A stretch of 64,000 nt of DNA from Arthrobacter burdickii (GTDB lineage Bacteria > Actinomycetota > Actinomycetes > Actinomycetales > Micrococcaceae): assembly GCF_030433645.1 (NCBI RefSeq), contig NZ_JAROCG010000001.1, positions 930,001 to 994,000 of the forward strand. Direction: 5' to 3'. The notes beneath the pieces are model-generated. The model was not told the DNA's origin, ran no database searches, and was given only the letters and a program-made list of their open reading frames with translations. Both the position numbers and the translations under genes were made by a program. This document shows, piece by piece, positions 1 through 8,102 of this stretch. Position 1 is the stretch's first letter. Each line of letters starts with the position of its first letter.

Positions 1-1020
1 GGACGCCAGGACGTCGAGCAGTGCCGAGGAAATCTCCAGATTGGCTTCCGCGTTCTCGAAGCGGATCGGGTTGACCTTGTGGGGCATGGTGGACGAGCCC
101 GTCGCTCCCGCCACAGGAATCTGGGCGAAGTAGCCGATGGAGATGTAGCTCCAGACGTCGGTGCAGAAGTTGTGCAGGATCCGGTTGAACCGAGCGACGT
201 CCGAGTACAGCTCCGCCTGCCAGTCGTGCGACTCGATCTGCGTCGTGAGGGGGTTCCAGGTGAGCCCGAGACCCTCGACGAAGGACCGGGACACCTCCTG
301 CCAGTCGGCCTGCGGGACCGAGGCGTAGTGCGCGGCATAGGTGCCCGTTGCGCCGTTGATCTTGCCGAGGAACTCCGTCGAGGCGATGCGGTCCAGCTGC
401 CGGTTCAGGCGGTGCGCGACGACCGCCATCTCCTTGCCGAGCGTGGTGGGCGTCGCCGGCTGGCCGTGCGTGCGCGAGAGCATCGGGGTGTCCCTCGAGG
501 TCCTGGCCAGCTCCGCGATCGAGGCGACGAGGTCCCGCGCGGCAGGGAGCCAGATGTCCAGCACGGCACCCTTGATGCCGAGGGCATAGGACAGGTTGTT
601 GATGTCCTCCGAGGTGCAGCCGAAGTGGACCAGGGGCTTCAGTCGGCCGATGCCGATGCCCTCGAGGCGCCGTCCGATGTAGTACTCCACGGCCTTGACG
701 TCGTGGACGGTGACCTTCTCGATCTCGCCGAGTTCGGTGACCGAGTCCGCGTCGAAGGACGTGACGACGGCGCGGAGCCGGGCCTCCTGCTCCTCGGTGA
801 GCGGCTCCGTGCCGGGCAGCACGGCGGAGCGCGTGAGGTGGAGAAGCCATTCGACCTCGACGTGGACGCGGTCGCGGTTGAGGGCCGCTTCCGAGAGGAA
901 GTCGATGAGCGGGGCAACCGCTTCGCGGTACCGGCCGTCGAGCGGGCCGAGGGTCAGGGACGTCGCCTCCCCTCGGGACAGTGCAGCGAATTCAACCCGG
1001 GAGAGCGTGGAGTCAGCCAT
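1..1020 (-). CDS. purB: Adenylosuccinate lyase, 3' end cut by window
   Basis: Cytosolic enzyme of purine synthesis that releases fumarate from SAICAR and from adenylosuccinate. The visible 340 codons run from an ATG at 1018-1020 to the left edge of the window without a stop. The fumarase/aspartase superfamily signature (SSTMPHKVNP) lies at about residues 306-316, and the N-terminal half carries the family motifs TSEDINNLSY and SRTHGQPATP. Full-length relatives have about 450-480 residues, so roughly the last quarter is missing. No neighbour in the window shares its strand. The identification is very secure from the conserved motifs. Confidence 0.95.
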   Translation of the reverse strand, partial: MADSTLSRVEFAALSRGEATSLTLGPLDGRYREAVAPLIDFLSEAALNRDRVHVEVEWLLHLTRSAVLPGTEPLTEEQEARLRAVVTSFDADSVTELGEIEKVTVHDVKAVEYYIGRRLEGIGIGRLKPLVHFGCTSEDINNLSYALGIKGAVLDIWLPAARDLVASIAELARTSRDTPMLSRTHGQPATPTTLGKEMAVVAHRLNRQLDRIASTEFLGKINGATGTYAAHYASVPQADWQEVSRSFVEGLGLTWNPLTTQIESHDWQAELYSDVARFNRILHNFCTDVWSYISIGYFAQIPVAGATGSSTMPHKVNPIRFENAEANLEISSALLDVLAS

Positions 1021-1143
1021 TGCGCCATTCTTTCACGAGGCCGGCCCCGGAGTTCACGCTGCTGTCCACATACCTGCCGCCCTGCCGGACCGGCACCCTG
1101 CGTGCTCCTAGCGTGGGGGAACGGCCAGGAGAGGGGCAAGGCG

Positions 1144-1449
1144 ATGGAGCGGCTGGAGGCGGGTCCGGCGGTCGGACAGGGAGCGGCCGCGAGCACGGAC
1201 GTAGCCGCCCTGACGGCAGCCGTGCGGTGGCACGCCGGCAGGCTCGCCGGCATCCGGCGGCATGCACTGTCCGTCAGCGTGCGGTCCTGGGAATCCCCGG
1301 CAGGAGACAATTTCAGGTCCTACCTCGGCGAGCGCTGCCGGGAACTCTCCCGAACGATCGACCTGCTCGAGTCGGCAGCCCGCGACCTCGACGAGTACGG
1401 CCGGCTGGTCCTCGAGGCGGAAGCGCTCCGGCGGCAGGCAGGACCGTGA
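1144..1449 (+). CDS. WXG100-like small helical protein
   Basis: A 101-residue, mostly helical protein. Its central segment (SWESPAGDNFRSYL, about residues 48-61) resembles the turn of WXG100/ESX-type proteins, where a W-x-S/G turn is followed by an A-x-x-F-R helix. I start it at the ATG with an upstream GGAGAGG ribosome site; the frame is open further upstream but has no better start. It overlaps the next gene by 4 bp (GTGA), so the two are probably co-translated. WXG100 proteins are small type VII secretion substrates or chaperone-like partners. No secretion ATPase is visible here, so the link to type VII secretion is an inference. Confidence 0.6.
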   Translation: MERLEAGPAVGQGAAASTDVAALTAAVRWHAGRLAGIRRHALSVSVRSWESPAGDNFRSYLGERCRELSRTIDLLESAARDLDEYGRLVLEAEALRRQAGP

Positions 1450-2738
1450 CGGACGGGCTCCGCCCGGTGGAGGGCGACGACGGCCCCCTGTCCGTCCGCG
1501 GCGGTGTCGGTGGTATCCGTTTCCAGTGGGAGGAACTCGAGGAGGCCGCCCGCGTGCTCTCCCTCCTCGCACTGGAGGCAGGAGAGGTCGCCGTCTCCCT
1601 CGGGCGCCTCGATCGCGAGGTGTGCGACCTGCCCTGGCGGGTCCTGCACCTCCAGCCTCTTGGGGACGGCGCGGGGCTGCACTACCAGGGCGCACACTCG
1701 CAGCTCGACGGAGCGCGGACGATCGCCGTCGACAATGGGCGCTCCCTGGCCTCGACGGAGGAACGGCTCCGGGCGAGCCTGCAGGCCTACCGGGTGGCGG
1801 ACGGCGTGGCAGCAGCGGCCGCTGATGCGGCGCGGGCCGGGAGCGCGGCGACGGTCCGCGCAGTTGCCCGCGGAGCGATCAGCGGGGGAGCGCTGGAGGT
1901 CGGTCCGATCGCACTGCGCAATCGGGCGGCCGGCACTCCTGTGGCGTTCGACGGGACGGTCGAGGGCGTCGTCGGCCGGTTGGCCGCAGTGGAGGCCGAC
2001 GATCCGGGGACCTTCGAGGTTCTGCGGGCAGGCACCCCGGACAGCCCGGTCTACGTCGTCGTGCTGCCGGGAACGCAGCCGGGACCCGAGGGGGCGGCGG
2101 GCAGCAATCCGTTCGACATGGGCGGCATCGCGGAGGCGCTCGCAGAAGACAGCCGCTTCACCGAGGCGGCTGTCCTGGACGCCCTCGGGCGGGCCGGCGC
2201 CCACGCCGGTGATTCCCTGATCGTCGCGGGGTACAGCCAGGGTGGACTCCACGCCGTCAACCTCGCCGGCGCGATGGGCGGGCGGTACGACGTGCAACTC
2301 GTCCTGACGGTCGGTTCTCCGACCGGCTGGCACGAATCCGGCACCGGTGAGTACCTCCATCTGGAACACAGTGCGGATGCCGTCCCGGAACTCGATTCGA
2401 CCCTCAACAGCGATGACCGCCACCGCACCACCGTCACCCTGCACAATCCGGTGCCGGCCCTCGGGCGCAGGACGGACGGGTCGCCGGAGCCGTGGGGCCT
2501 GGGCCCGGCGCACAAGCTGGAGAACTACGCGGAGGGCGCCCGCCTCGTCGATGCGAGCGAAGCGCCGTCGCTTGCACCCGCGACGGCCCTCCTGGCCGCG
2601 GCCGGCGCCGGTGGAACCGCTCGCCGCTATTCCTTCACGGCGTTCCGGCGTCCCCGCCCGGGAGGGGCACCGGGGCCGCGCGTGCACGCGGGCCGCAGGG
2701 AAGCCGGTCTAGGCTATGGCCATGACGTCGATCGATGA
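1446..2738 (+). CDS. Putative alpha/beta hydrolase with WXG-like N-terminal region
   Basis: A 430-residue protein. The N-terminal third is helical and rich in Glu and Ala, like WXG/LXG-type proteins. The C-terminal half has an alpha/beta hydrolase look: a nucleophile elbow G-Y-S-Q-G in VAGYSQGGLHAVNLAG, preceded by a hydrophobic strand (VYVVVLPGTQ). A GTG start overlapping the stop of the WXG100-like gene is chosen because of the 4-bp overlap. Its 3' end overlaps the next gene by 23 bp. No signal peptide is seen. The pairing with a small WXG-like gene suggests an exported effector or cell-surface lipase/esterase, but the substrate is unknown. Confidence 0.6.
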   Translation: MTDGLRPVEGDDGPLSVRGGVGGIRFQWEELEEAARVLSLLALEAGEVAVSLGRLDREVCDLPWRVLHLQPLGDGAGLHYQGAHSQLDGARTIAVDNGRSLASTEERLRASLQAYRVADGVAAAAADAARAGSAATVRAVARGAISGGALEVGPIALRNRAAGTPVAFDGTVEGVVGRLAAVEADDPGTFEVLRAGTPDSPVYVVVLPGTQPGPEGAAGSNPFDMGGIAEALAEDSRFTEAAVLDALGRAGAHAGDSLIVAGYSQGGLHAVNLAGAMGGRYDVQLVLTVGSPTGWHESGTGEYLHLEHSADAVPELDSTLNSDDRHRTTVTLHNPVPALGRRTDGSPEPWGLGPAHKLENYAEGARLVDASEAPSLAPATALLAAAGAGGTARRYSFTAFRRPRPGGAPGPRVHAGRREAGLGYGHDVDR

Positions 2739-3894
2739 CCTGCCGGTAACGCCCTCCGATGAGCCGGGTGCTGGCAGCAGCCCAGCCGAAATCCGTCCCC
2801 GCGGTGTCCTCGGCAAGCTCCCCCGCTACGCGGCCGGCAAGCCTCCCGTCGTCGTCGAGGGGCTGGAGAGCTTCAAGCTCTCGTCGAACGAGAACCCCCT
2901 GCCGCCGCTGCCCGCCGTCCTCGAATCGATCGCGTCCGAGACGTCGATCAACCGGTACCCGGACCCGCTCACCACAGCCCTGCGGACTGAGCTGGCGGGC
3001 TACCTGGGTGTCCCGGCCACCGACATCGTGACCGGTGCGGGCAGCCTGGGCGCCCTCAACCAGATCCTCGCCACCTTCGCAGGGCAGAACGATTTCGACG
3101 CACCCGACGAGGTGGTCTACGCCTGGCGGTCGTTCGAGGCCTATCCCATCAGCGTCGGGCTCGCCGGTGCGGCCGGCGTCCAGGTGCCGGTCCGGGCGGA
3201 CGGCACGCATGACCTCGAGGCCATGGCCGCGGCGATCACCGACCGGACGCGTGTGGTCCTGCTCTGCACGCCCAACAACCCCACGGGCCCCATCCTCACC
3301 CGCCGGGAGGTCGTCGACTTCCTGGCGGAGGTGCCCCCGCACGTCGTGGTCGTGATCGACGAGGCGTACCAGGAGTTCGTCCGCCGCCCGGACGCCGTCA
3401 ACGGCATCGCCCTCTACCGGGAGCACCCGAATGTGATCGTGCTCCGCACCTTCTCCAAGGCCCACGGCCTCGCGGGGCTGCGGGTCGGGTACTCCGTCTC
3501 CCAGCAGGCGCTCACCGAGCACCTGAGGGTCAGCGCCGTCCCGTTCGCCGTGTCGCAGATCGCCGAACACGCCGCCGTCACCTCGCTGCGCCACATCGGG
3601 GAGGTCGAGGCCCGCGTGCAGTCGATCGTCGACGAGCGCATCCGTGTGGTGGAGGGGCTGCGCAGTCTCGGATGGACCGTGCCCGAAGCCGAGGGGAACT
3701 TCGTCTGGCTTGCGCTGGGCGAGCACAGCGAGGACTTCGCCGCGAAGGCAGGGGAACGGGCCCTGTCGGTACGGCCCTTCGGATCGGAGGGCGTGCGGGT
3801 CTCCATCGGCGAGGAGGCCGCGAATACGCGCTTCCTGGAACTGTGCAGAGGCTACACGCACCGGCCAGTCAGCGAAGGACGCGGTCTTAAATAG
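2716..3894 (+). CDS. HisC/Pat-type histidinol-phosphate or aromatic aminotransferase
   Basis: Fold-type I PLP aminotransferase of 392 residues. The segment FKLSSNENPLPP near the N-terminus and the PLP lysine (about K248) in TFSKAHGLAGLRVGY are classic for HisC and for the actinobacterial aromatic aminotransferase Pat. CTPNNPTGP and the DEAYQEF segment line the active site. HisC makes L-histidinol phosphate; Pat transaminates phenylpyruvate and related acids. The location outside a his operon and next to a 2-oxoacid dehydrogenase favours Pat, but motifs alone do not separate the two, so no symbol is given. The start overlaps the upstream hydrolase gene. Confidence 0.88.
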   Translation: MAMTSIDDLPVTPSDEPGAGSSPAEIRPRGVLGKLPRYAAGKPPVVVEGLESFKLSSNENPLPPLPAVLESIASETSINRYPDPLTTALRTELAGYLGVPATDIVTGAGSLGALNQILATFAGQNDFDAPDEVVYAWRSFEAYPISVGLAGAAGVQVPVRADGTHDLEAMAAAITDRTRVVLLCTPNNPTGPILTRREVVDFLAEVPPHVVVVIDEAYQEFVRRPDAVNGIALYREHPNVIVLRTFSKAHGLAGLRVGYSVSQQALTEHLRVSAVPFAVSQIAEHAAVTSLRHIGEVEARVQSIVDERIRVVEGLRSLGWTVPEAEGNFVWLALGEHSEDFAAKAGERALSVRPFGSEGVRVSIGEEAANTRFLELCRGYTHRPVSEGRGLK

Positions 3895-3971
3895 GCCCAC
3901 GGGCCCGCGCTGACTAGTCTTGATCAGTACGTCGCCGGGACATATGTTCTTCGGTGTATGGCTTACAGCAT

Positions 3972-3991
3972 ACATTCCTCGAAAGGAATGT
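3972..3991. promoter_or_regulatory. Perfect inverted repeat before the 2-oxoacid dehydrogenase operon
   Basis: An 8-bp perfect dyad (ACATTCCT, 4-base loop CGAA, AGGAATGT) lies 24 bp upstream of the E1-alpha start. The arms can be extended with AGC/GCT around a 1-base bulge. A second short inverted repeat (GTATG...CATAC) precedes it. It could be a repressor operator or a 5'-UTR stem; it has no U tract, so it is unlikely to be an intrinsic terminator for the gene upstream. Confidence 0.45.
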
Positions 3992-4014
3992 GCTGCGTCG
4001 GGTGAGGAGCAGGG

Positions 4015-5235
4015 ATGAACAGCAGCCGATTGCCGGCAGCGGAATTCGAGGTCGAGGAAGTCGGGCGTGCCGTGCACTCCCCCGACCTCGGCGCCCGGCA
4101 GGAGCCGGACGCCGGGATGCTGCAGATCCTCTCGGCCGATGGGACCATGGCCGGCGGGCTGACGGCGGAGATCGCCGGCAGGACCATCGACTTCTCCCCG
4201 TACCTCTCGGCCTCCGACGCAGCGCACCTGCGCTCGCTCTACCGGGACATGTTCCTGATCCGTCGCTTCGATCAGGAGTCCACGGCCCTGCAGCGCCAGG
4301 GCCAGCTCGCCCTCTGGGTGCCGCTCACCGGGCAGGAGGCCGCGCAGATCGGGTCCGGTCGTGCCCTCGAGCCGCAGGATTACGCCTTCCCCACCTACCG
4401 GGAGCACGGCGTTGCCCTGACGCGCGGTGTCGAACTCCCGGATATCCTCCGCCTGTTCAGGGGCGTGACCAACGGCGGCTGGGATCCGCGCGAGCGGAAC
4501 TTCCACCTCTACACGCTGGTGCTCGCGGCGCAGTCCCTGCACGCCGTCGGCTATGCGATGGGCATGCAGCGGGACCAGCTCGCCGACCCGTCCCTGCCGC
4601 CGGCGGCTTCCATCGCCTACTTCGGCGACGGGGCGAGCTCCGAGGGTGACATCCACGAGTCGATGGTGTTCGCGGCGTCCTTCAACGCCCCCGTCGTGTT
4701 CTTCTGCCAGAACAACCAGTGGGCCATCTCCGTCCCGTCCAGCGTCCAGACCCGGGTGCCCCTCGCCCAGCGGGCGGAGGGCTACGGGTTCCCGGGCATC
4801 CGCGTCGACGGCAACGACGTGGTCGCCGTCGAGGCCGCCACGCGCTGGGCCCTCGAGCATGCCCGGTCCGGACAGGGCCCGGTCCTGATCGAGGCCTACA
4901 CGTACCGCATGAGCGCCCACACGACCGCGGACGACCCGACCAAGTACAGGCTGTCACGCGACGAGCAGGAGTGGCAGCCGCGGGACCCCCTGGCACGGCT
5001 CGAGTCCTACCTCCGGTCGGCCGGGATGGCGGATGATGCATTCTTCGAGGAGCTCGGCGCGGAGGCCCGTGCCATGGCGACGGAGCTGCGCCAGGCCGTG
5101 CTGTCGATGACGTCGCCGGAACTCGCGGACCGTTTCGCCAGCGTGTACGCAGAACCGCATCCGCTCGTCCAGGAGGAGCTGCGGTTCTTCCAGGAATACG
5201 AGGCCGGGTTCGCCGATGAAGGGAAGCACGCCTGA
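4015..5235 (+). CDS. Branched-chain 2-oxoacid / pyruvate dehydrogenase E1 alpha subunit
   Basis: A 406-residue ThDP-dependent E1 alpha subunit, which decarboxylates a 2-oxoacid and transfers the acyl group to lipoate on E2. The ThDP-binding motif GDGASSEGD is at about residues 204-212 and the closing NNQW at about 233. YREHGVALTRG and the loop SAHTTADDPTKYR near 300 are typical of the heterotetrameric E1 family. It is the first gene of a tight operon: its stop overlaps the E1 beta start by 1 bp. Branched-chain acids are the likelier substrate in actinobacteria, because their pyruvate dehydrogenase is usually the homodimeric AceE type; that is inference. Confidence 0.9.
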   Translation: MNSSRLPAAEFEVEEVGRAVHSPDLGARQEPDAGMLQILSADGTMAGGLTAEIAGRTIDFSPYLSASDAAHLRSLYRDMFLIRRFDQESTALQRQGQLALWVPLTGQEAAQIGSGRALEPQDYAFPTYREHGVALTRGVELPDILRLFRGVTNGGWDPRERNFHLYTLVLAAQSLHAVGYAMGMQRDQLADPSLPPAASIAYFGDGASSEGDIHESMVFAASFNAPVVFFCQNNQWAISVPSSVQTRVPLAQRAEGYGFPGIRVDGNDVVAVEAATRWALEHARSGQGPVLIEAYTYRMSAHTTADDPTKYRLSRDEQEWQPRDPLARLESYLRSAGMADDAFFEELGAEARAMATELRQAVLSMTSPELADRFASVYAEPHPLVQEELRFFQEYEAGFADEGKHA

Positions 5236-6209
5236 TGGCGACGATGACGATCGCGAAGGCGATCAACGAGGGACTGCGGGCGTCGCTCGCATCGGATCCG
5301 AAGACCCTGCTGATGGGCGAGGACATCGGGGAGCTCGGGGGCGTGTACCGCGTGACGGACGGCCTGAAGAAGGACTTCGGGGCGCTGCGGGTGGTCGACT
5401 CGCCGCTGGCCGAGTCCGGCATCATCGGCACGGCCATCGGCCTGGCCCTGCGCGGGTACCGCCCCATCTGCGAGATCCAGTTCGACGGCTTCGTCTTCCC
5501 GGGCTTCAACCAGATCACCACCCAGCTCGCCAAGCTGCGGACCCGCAGCGACGGCATGCTCAGCGCTCCCGTCGTCATCCGCATCCCGTACGGCGGCGGC
5601 ATCGGCAGCGTCGAGCACCACTCGGAGTCCCCCGAGGCGCTCTTCGCGCACACGGCCGGACTGCGGATCATCACGCCGTCGAACCCCCAGGACGCCTACT
5701 GGATGATCCAGCAGGCCGTCACTTGCGAGGACCCCGTCATTGTCTTCGAGCCCAAGCGACGCTACTGGCTCAAGGGTGAGGTGGACACGTCCGCCCCCGC
5801 GGGGGACCCGTTCTCCGCCCATGTCCTGCGCCGGGGGACGGACGCGACCGTCGTCGCCTACGGGCCGCTCGTCCCCGTGGCCCTCGCGGCCGCCGCAGCT
5901 GCTGATGAGGACGGCCGGAGCATCGAGGTCATCGACCTCCGTTCCATCTCGCCGATCGACTTCGACACGGTCACGGAGTCGGTCACGCGCACCGGTCGGC
6001 TGATCGTCGCGCACGAGGCACCCACCTTCGGCGGCATCGGCGGCGAGATCGCCGCGCGGATCTCCGAGCGTGCCTTCCTGTCCCTCGAATCGCCTGTCAT
6101 CCGCGTGGGCGGCTTCCACATGCCCTACCCCGTGGCCCGTGTGGAGGAACAGTACCTGCCGGACATCGACCGCATCCTCGAGGCACTCGACCGTGCCTTC
6201 GCTTACTGA
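5235..6209 (+). CDS. Branched-chain 2-oxoacid / pyruvate dehydrogenase E1 beta subunit
   Basis: A 324-residue partner of E1 alpha. It has the transketolase-type pyrimidine-binding N-terminal domain (LLMGEDIGELGGVYRVT, then DSPLAESGIIGTAIGLAL) and a C-terminal domain with EAPTFGGIGGEIAARI. IRIPYGGGIGSVEHHSESPEA is the conserved substrate and ThDP region. It starts on the last base of the E1 alpha stop and is followed after 9 bp by E2, so the three subunits are translated in order. Length is normal for the family (about 325). Confidence 0.92.
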   Translation: MATMTIAKAINEGLRASLASDPKTLLMGEDIGELGGVYRVTDGLKKDFGALRVVDSPLAESGIIGTAIGLALRGYRPICEIQFDGFVFPGFNQITTQLAKLRTRSDGMLSAPVVIRIPYGGGIGSVEHHSESPEALFAHTAGLRIITPSNPQDAYWMIQQAVTCEDPVIVFEPKRRYWLKGEVDTSAPAGDPFSAHVLRRGTDATVVAYGPLVPVALAAAAAADEDGRSIEVIDLRSISPIDFDTVTESVTRTGRLIVAHEAPTFGGIGGEIAARISERAFLSLESPVIRVGGFHMPYPVARVEEQYLPDIDRILEALDRAFAY

Positions 6210-6218
6210 AGGACCATC

Positions 6219-7784
6219 ATGACGCTCAATACGTTCAACCTGCCCGACGTCGGTGAGGGCCTCACCGAGGCGGAGATCGTGCAGTGGAAGGTGGCTCCCG
6301 GAGCTACGGTGTCCGTGAACGACGTCATCTGCGAGATCGAGACCGCCAAGTCCCTCGTCGAGCTCTCCTCCCCCTACGCGGGGACCGTCGCCGAATTGCT
6401 CGTGGCCGAGGGGGAGACCATCGAGGTCGGCACGCCCATCATCTCCGTCGAGGACTCCGGGGACGCCACTCCCGACGCTGGAAGCGGGCAGGACGGCGTC
6501 GCGCGCGGGTCCCAGGACGGTGCGGAAGCACCCGGAAACGGGGTGCAGGGCGGCGTGGACCACCTGCCGCCGGCACAAGCCCACGTGCCGGACGGCGAGC
6601 TGCCGGTGCCCGGCATGCCCGGCGAGCTCGGAGGGCTGGAGGCGGGTCACCCGGCCGGCCCGGGAGACGACGCATCCGAACCGCCGGCAGCCGCACCCGA
6701 GACGGCCCCGGGTCCTCTCGTGGGCACCGGACCGAAGGCCGACGCGGTGAAGCGCCGGCCGCGGAAGGCGCCGGCAGCCGGTGCCGGCCCGGAGCTGCCG
6801 AGCCCTGCGGCGAATCCCCCGGCGAATCCTCCGGCAGCCACGTCCGCCGGACAGCCCGCGGAAGCGGACACGCCCGCGAGGAGCAATCCCCTCAACCAGC
6901 TGATCAACCGCGTCCTGGCGAAGCCCCCGGTCCGCAAGGCGGCGCGCGACCTCGGCATCAACCTCGCCGACGTCCCCGCCACGGGATCCGCGGGGGAGGT
7001 CACGAAGCAGGACCTCATGAGCTACCAGTCGCAGCGCGACGCGGAGCAGGACGGCGCCGATTCCTTCTGGGCGGACCGCAAGCTCCTCGGCGGCGGGCGG
7101 ATCGAGCGCATCCCGGTGAAGGGCGTCCGCAAGGCCACGGCGAAGGCCATGGTCCAGAGCGCCTTCACGGCGCCCCACGTCAGCATCTTCGTGGACGTCG
7201 ACGCCTCCCGGACCATGGAGTTCGTGAAGCGGCTCAAGGCATCCCGCGACTTCGAGGGCATTAGAGTCTCGCCCCTGCTCATCCTCTCCAAGGCCGTCAT
7301 CTGGGCCGCGGCACGCAACCCGTCGGTCAACGCCACCTGGGCCGAGGACGAAATCCATGTGAAGCACTTCATGAACCTCGGCATCGCCGCCGCCACCCCG
7401 CGCGGCCTCATGGTCCCGAACATCAAGGACGCGCAGGACCTGTCCCTGAAGGAACTGGCGCTGGCGCTGAACGACCTCGCGACGACGGCGAGGGCGGGCA
7501 AGACGCAGCCGGCCCAGATGCAGGGCGGCACGCTGACCATCACCAACATCGGAGCACTCGGCATCGACACCGGAACGCCGATCATCAACCCGGGCGAGGT
7601 GGCGATCGTTGCGTTCGGCACGATCAAGCAGAAGCCGTGGGTGCTCGACGGCGAGGTCATCCCCCGCTGGATCACGACCCTGGGCGGCTCGTTCGACCAC
7701 CGTGTGGTGGACGGCGACCTCAGTGCCCGTTTCATGGCCGACGTCGCCTCCATCCTCGAGGAGCCCGCACTGCTGCTCGACTAG
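6219..7784 (+). CDS. Dihydrolipoamide acyltransferase E2 of the 2-oxoacid dehydrogenase complex
   Basis: A 521-residue E2 core protein that moves the acyl group from E1 to CoA. An N-terminal lipoyl domain carries the lipoylated lysine at about K44 ([10 protein letters not shown]). A long linker rich in Pro, Ala and Gly (about residues 88-230) follows, then a peripheral-subunit binding domain (about 238-266, [18 protein letters not shown]). The C-terminal catalytic domain has the active-site His near residue 494 in [10 protein letters not shown]. The linker is unusually long for one lipoyl domain. No E3 (dihydrolipoamide dehydrogenase) gene is present, so the complex presumably uses E3 encoded elsewhere. 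Confidence 0.93.
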   Translation: MTLNTFNLPDVGEGLTEAEIVQWKVAPGATVSVNDVICEIETAKSLVELSSPYAGTVAELLVAEGETIEVGTPIISVEDSGDATPDAGSGQDGVARGSQDGAEAPGNGVQGGVDHLPPAQAHVPDGELPVPGMPGELGGLEAGHPAGPGDDASEPPAAAPETAPGPLVGTGPKADAVKRRPRKAPAAGAGPELPSPAANPPANPPAATSAGQPAEADTPARSNPLNQLINRVLAKPPVRKAARDLGINLADVPATGSAGEVTKQDLMSYQSQRDAEQDGADSFWADRKLLGGGRIERIPVKGVRKATAKAMVQSAFTAPHVSIFVDVDASRTMEFVKRLKASRDFEGIRVSPLLILSKAVIWAAARNPSVNATWAEDEIHVKHFMNLGIAAATPRGLMVPNIKDAQDLSLKELALALNDLATTARAGKTQPAQMQGGTLTITNIGALGIDTGTPIINPGEVAIVAFGTIKQKPWVLDGEVIPRWITTLGGSFDHRVVDGDLSARFMADVASILEEPALLLD

Positions 7785-7793
7785 GGTGGGCGC

Positions 7794-8042
7794 ATGAACC
7801 AGCAGTTGCCCGGCGAGGGGACAGGCAAAGGGACAGGCGGAGGGCCGGGCCGCCGGCCCCGCGCGCGCTATCCCCTCAGCAGGCTCCTGCTCGTCCTGGT
7901 GATCGGCGTCGTCGCCTCCAGCATCCTGCAGCTGGTCCTCCCGGGGCTGGACGCGGTGGCGCGGCTGTCCATCCTCGTGATCGTCGCGGCCCTCATCTCC
8001 ATCGGGGTGACACTGCGCCAGCAGAAGCGGCCGCCCCGCTGA
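7794..8042 (+). CDS. Small two-helix membrane protein
   Basis: An 82-residue protein with a Gly/Arg-rich N-terminal tail of about 28 residues and two hydrophobic segments (about 30-50 and 58-75), ending in a basic tail. It begins 9 bp after the E2 stop with a GGTGGG ribosome site and may be co-transcribed with the dehydrogenase operon. I recognise no family. It ends just before a strong hairpin shared with the convergent aminotransferase gene. Confidence 0.65.
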   Translation: MNQQLPGEGTGKGTGGGPGRRPRARYPLSRLLLVLVIGVVASSILQLVLPGLDAVARLSILVIVAALISIGVTLRQQKRPPR

Positions 8043-8059
8043 GGCCGCGGCGGCAGGAC

Positions 8060-8087
8060 GGCCCGGCGGCGTCGCGCACGCCGGGCC
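8060..8087. terminator. Bidirectional hairpin terminator
   Basis: A perfect 9-bp GC stem (GGCCCGGCG / CGCCGGGCC) with a 10-base loop lies between two convergent genes ending at 8042 (+) and 8103 (-). It could stop transcription from both sides. There is no clear U tract, as is common in high-GC actinobacteria. Confidence 0.6.
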
Positions 8088-8102
8088 TCCGCTTCCCGCG
8101 AA

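Noticed and set aside
2635-4920. 761-codon open frame on the minus strand
   Set aside because: It lies antisense to the HisC-like and E1-alpha genes and shows no domain; it is a high-GC shadow.
5007-7700. 897-codon open frame on the minus strand
   Set aside because: Antisense to E1-beta and E2; low-complexity Arg/Gly/Asp-rich translation without family features.
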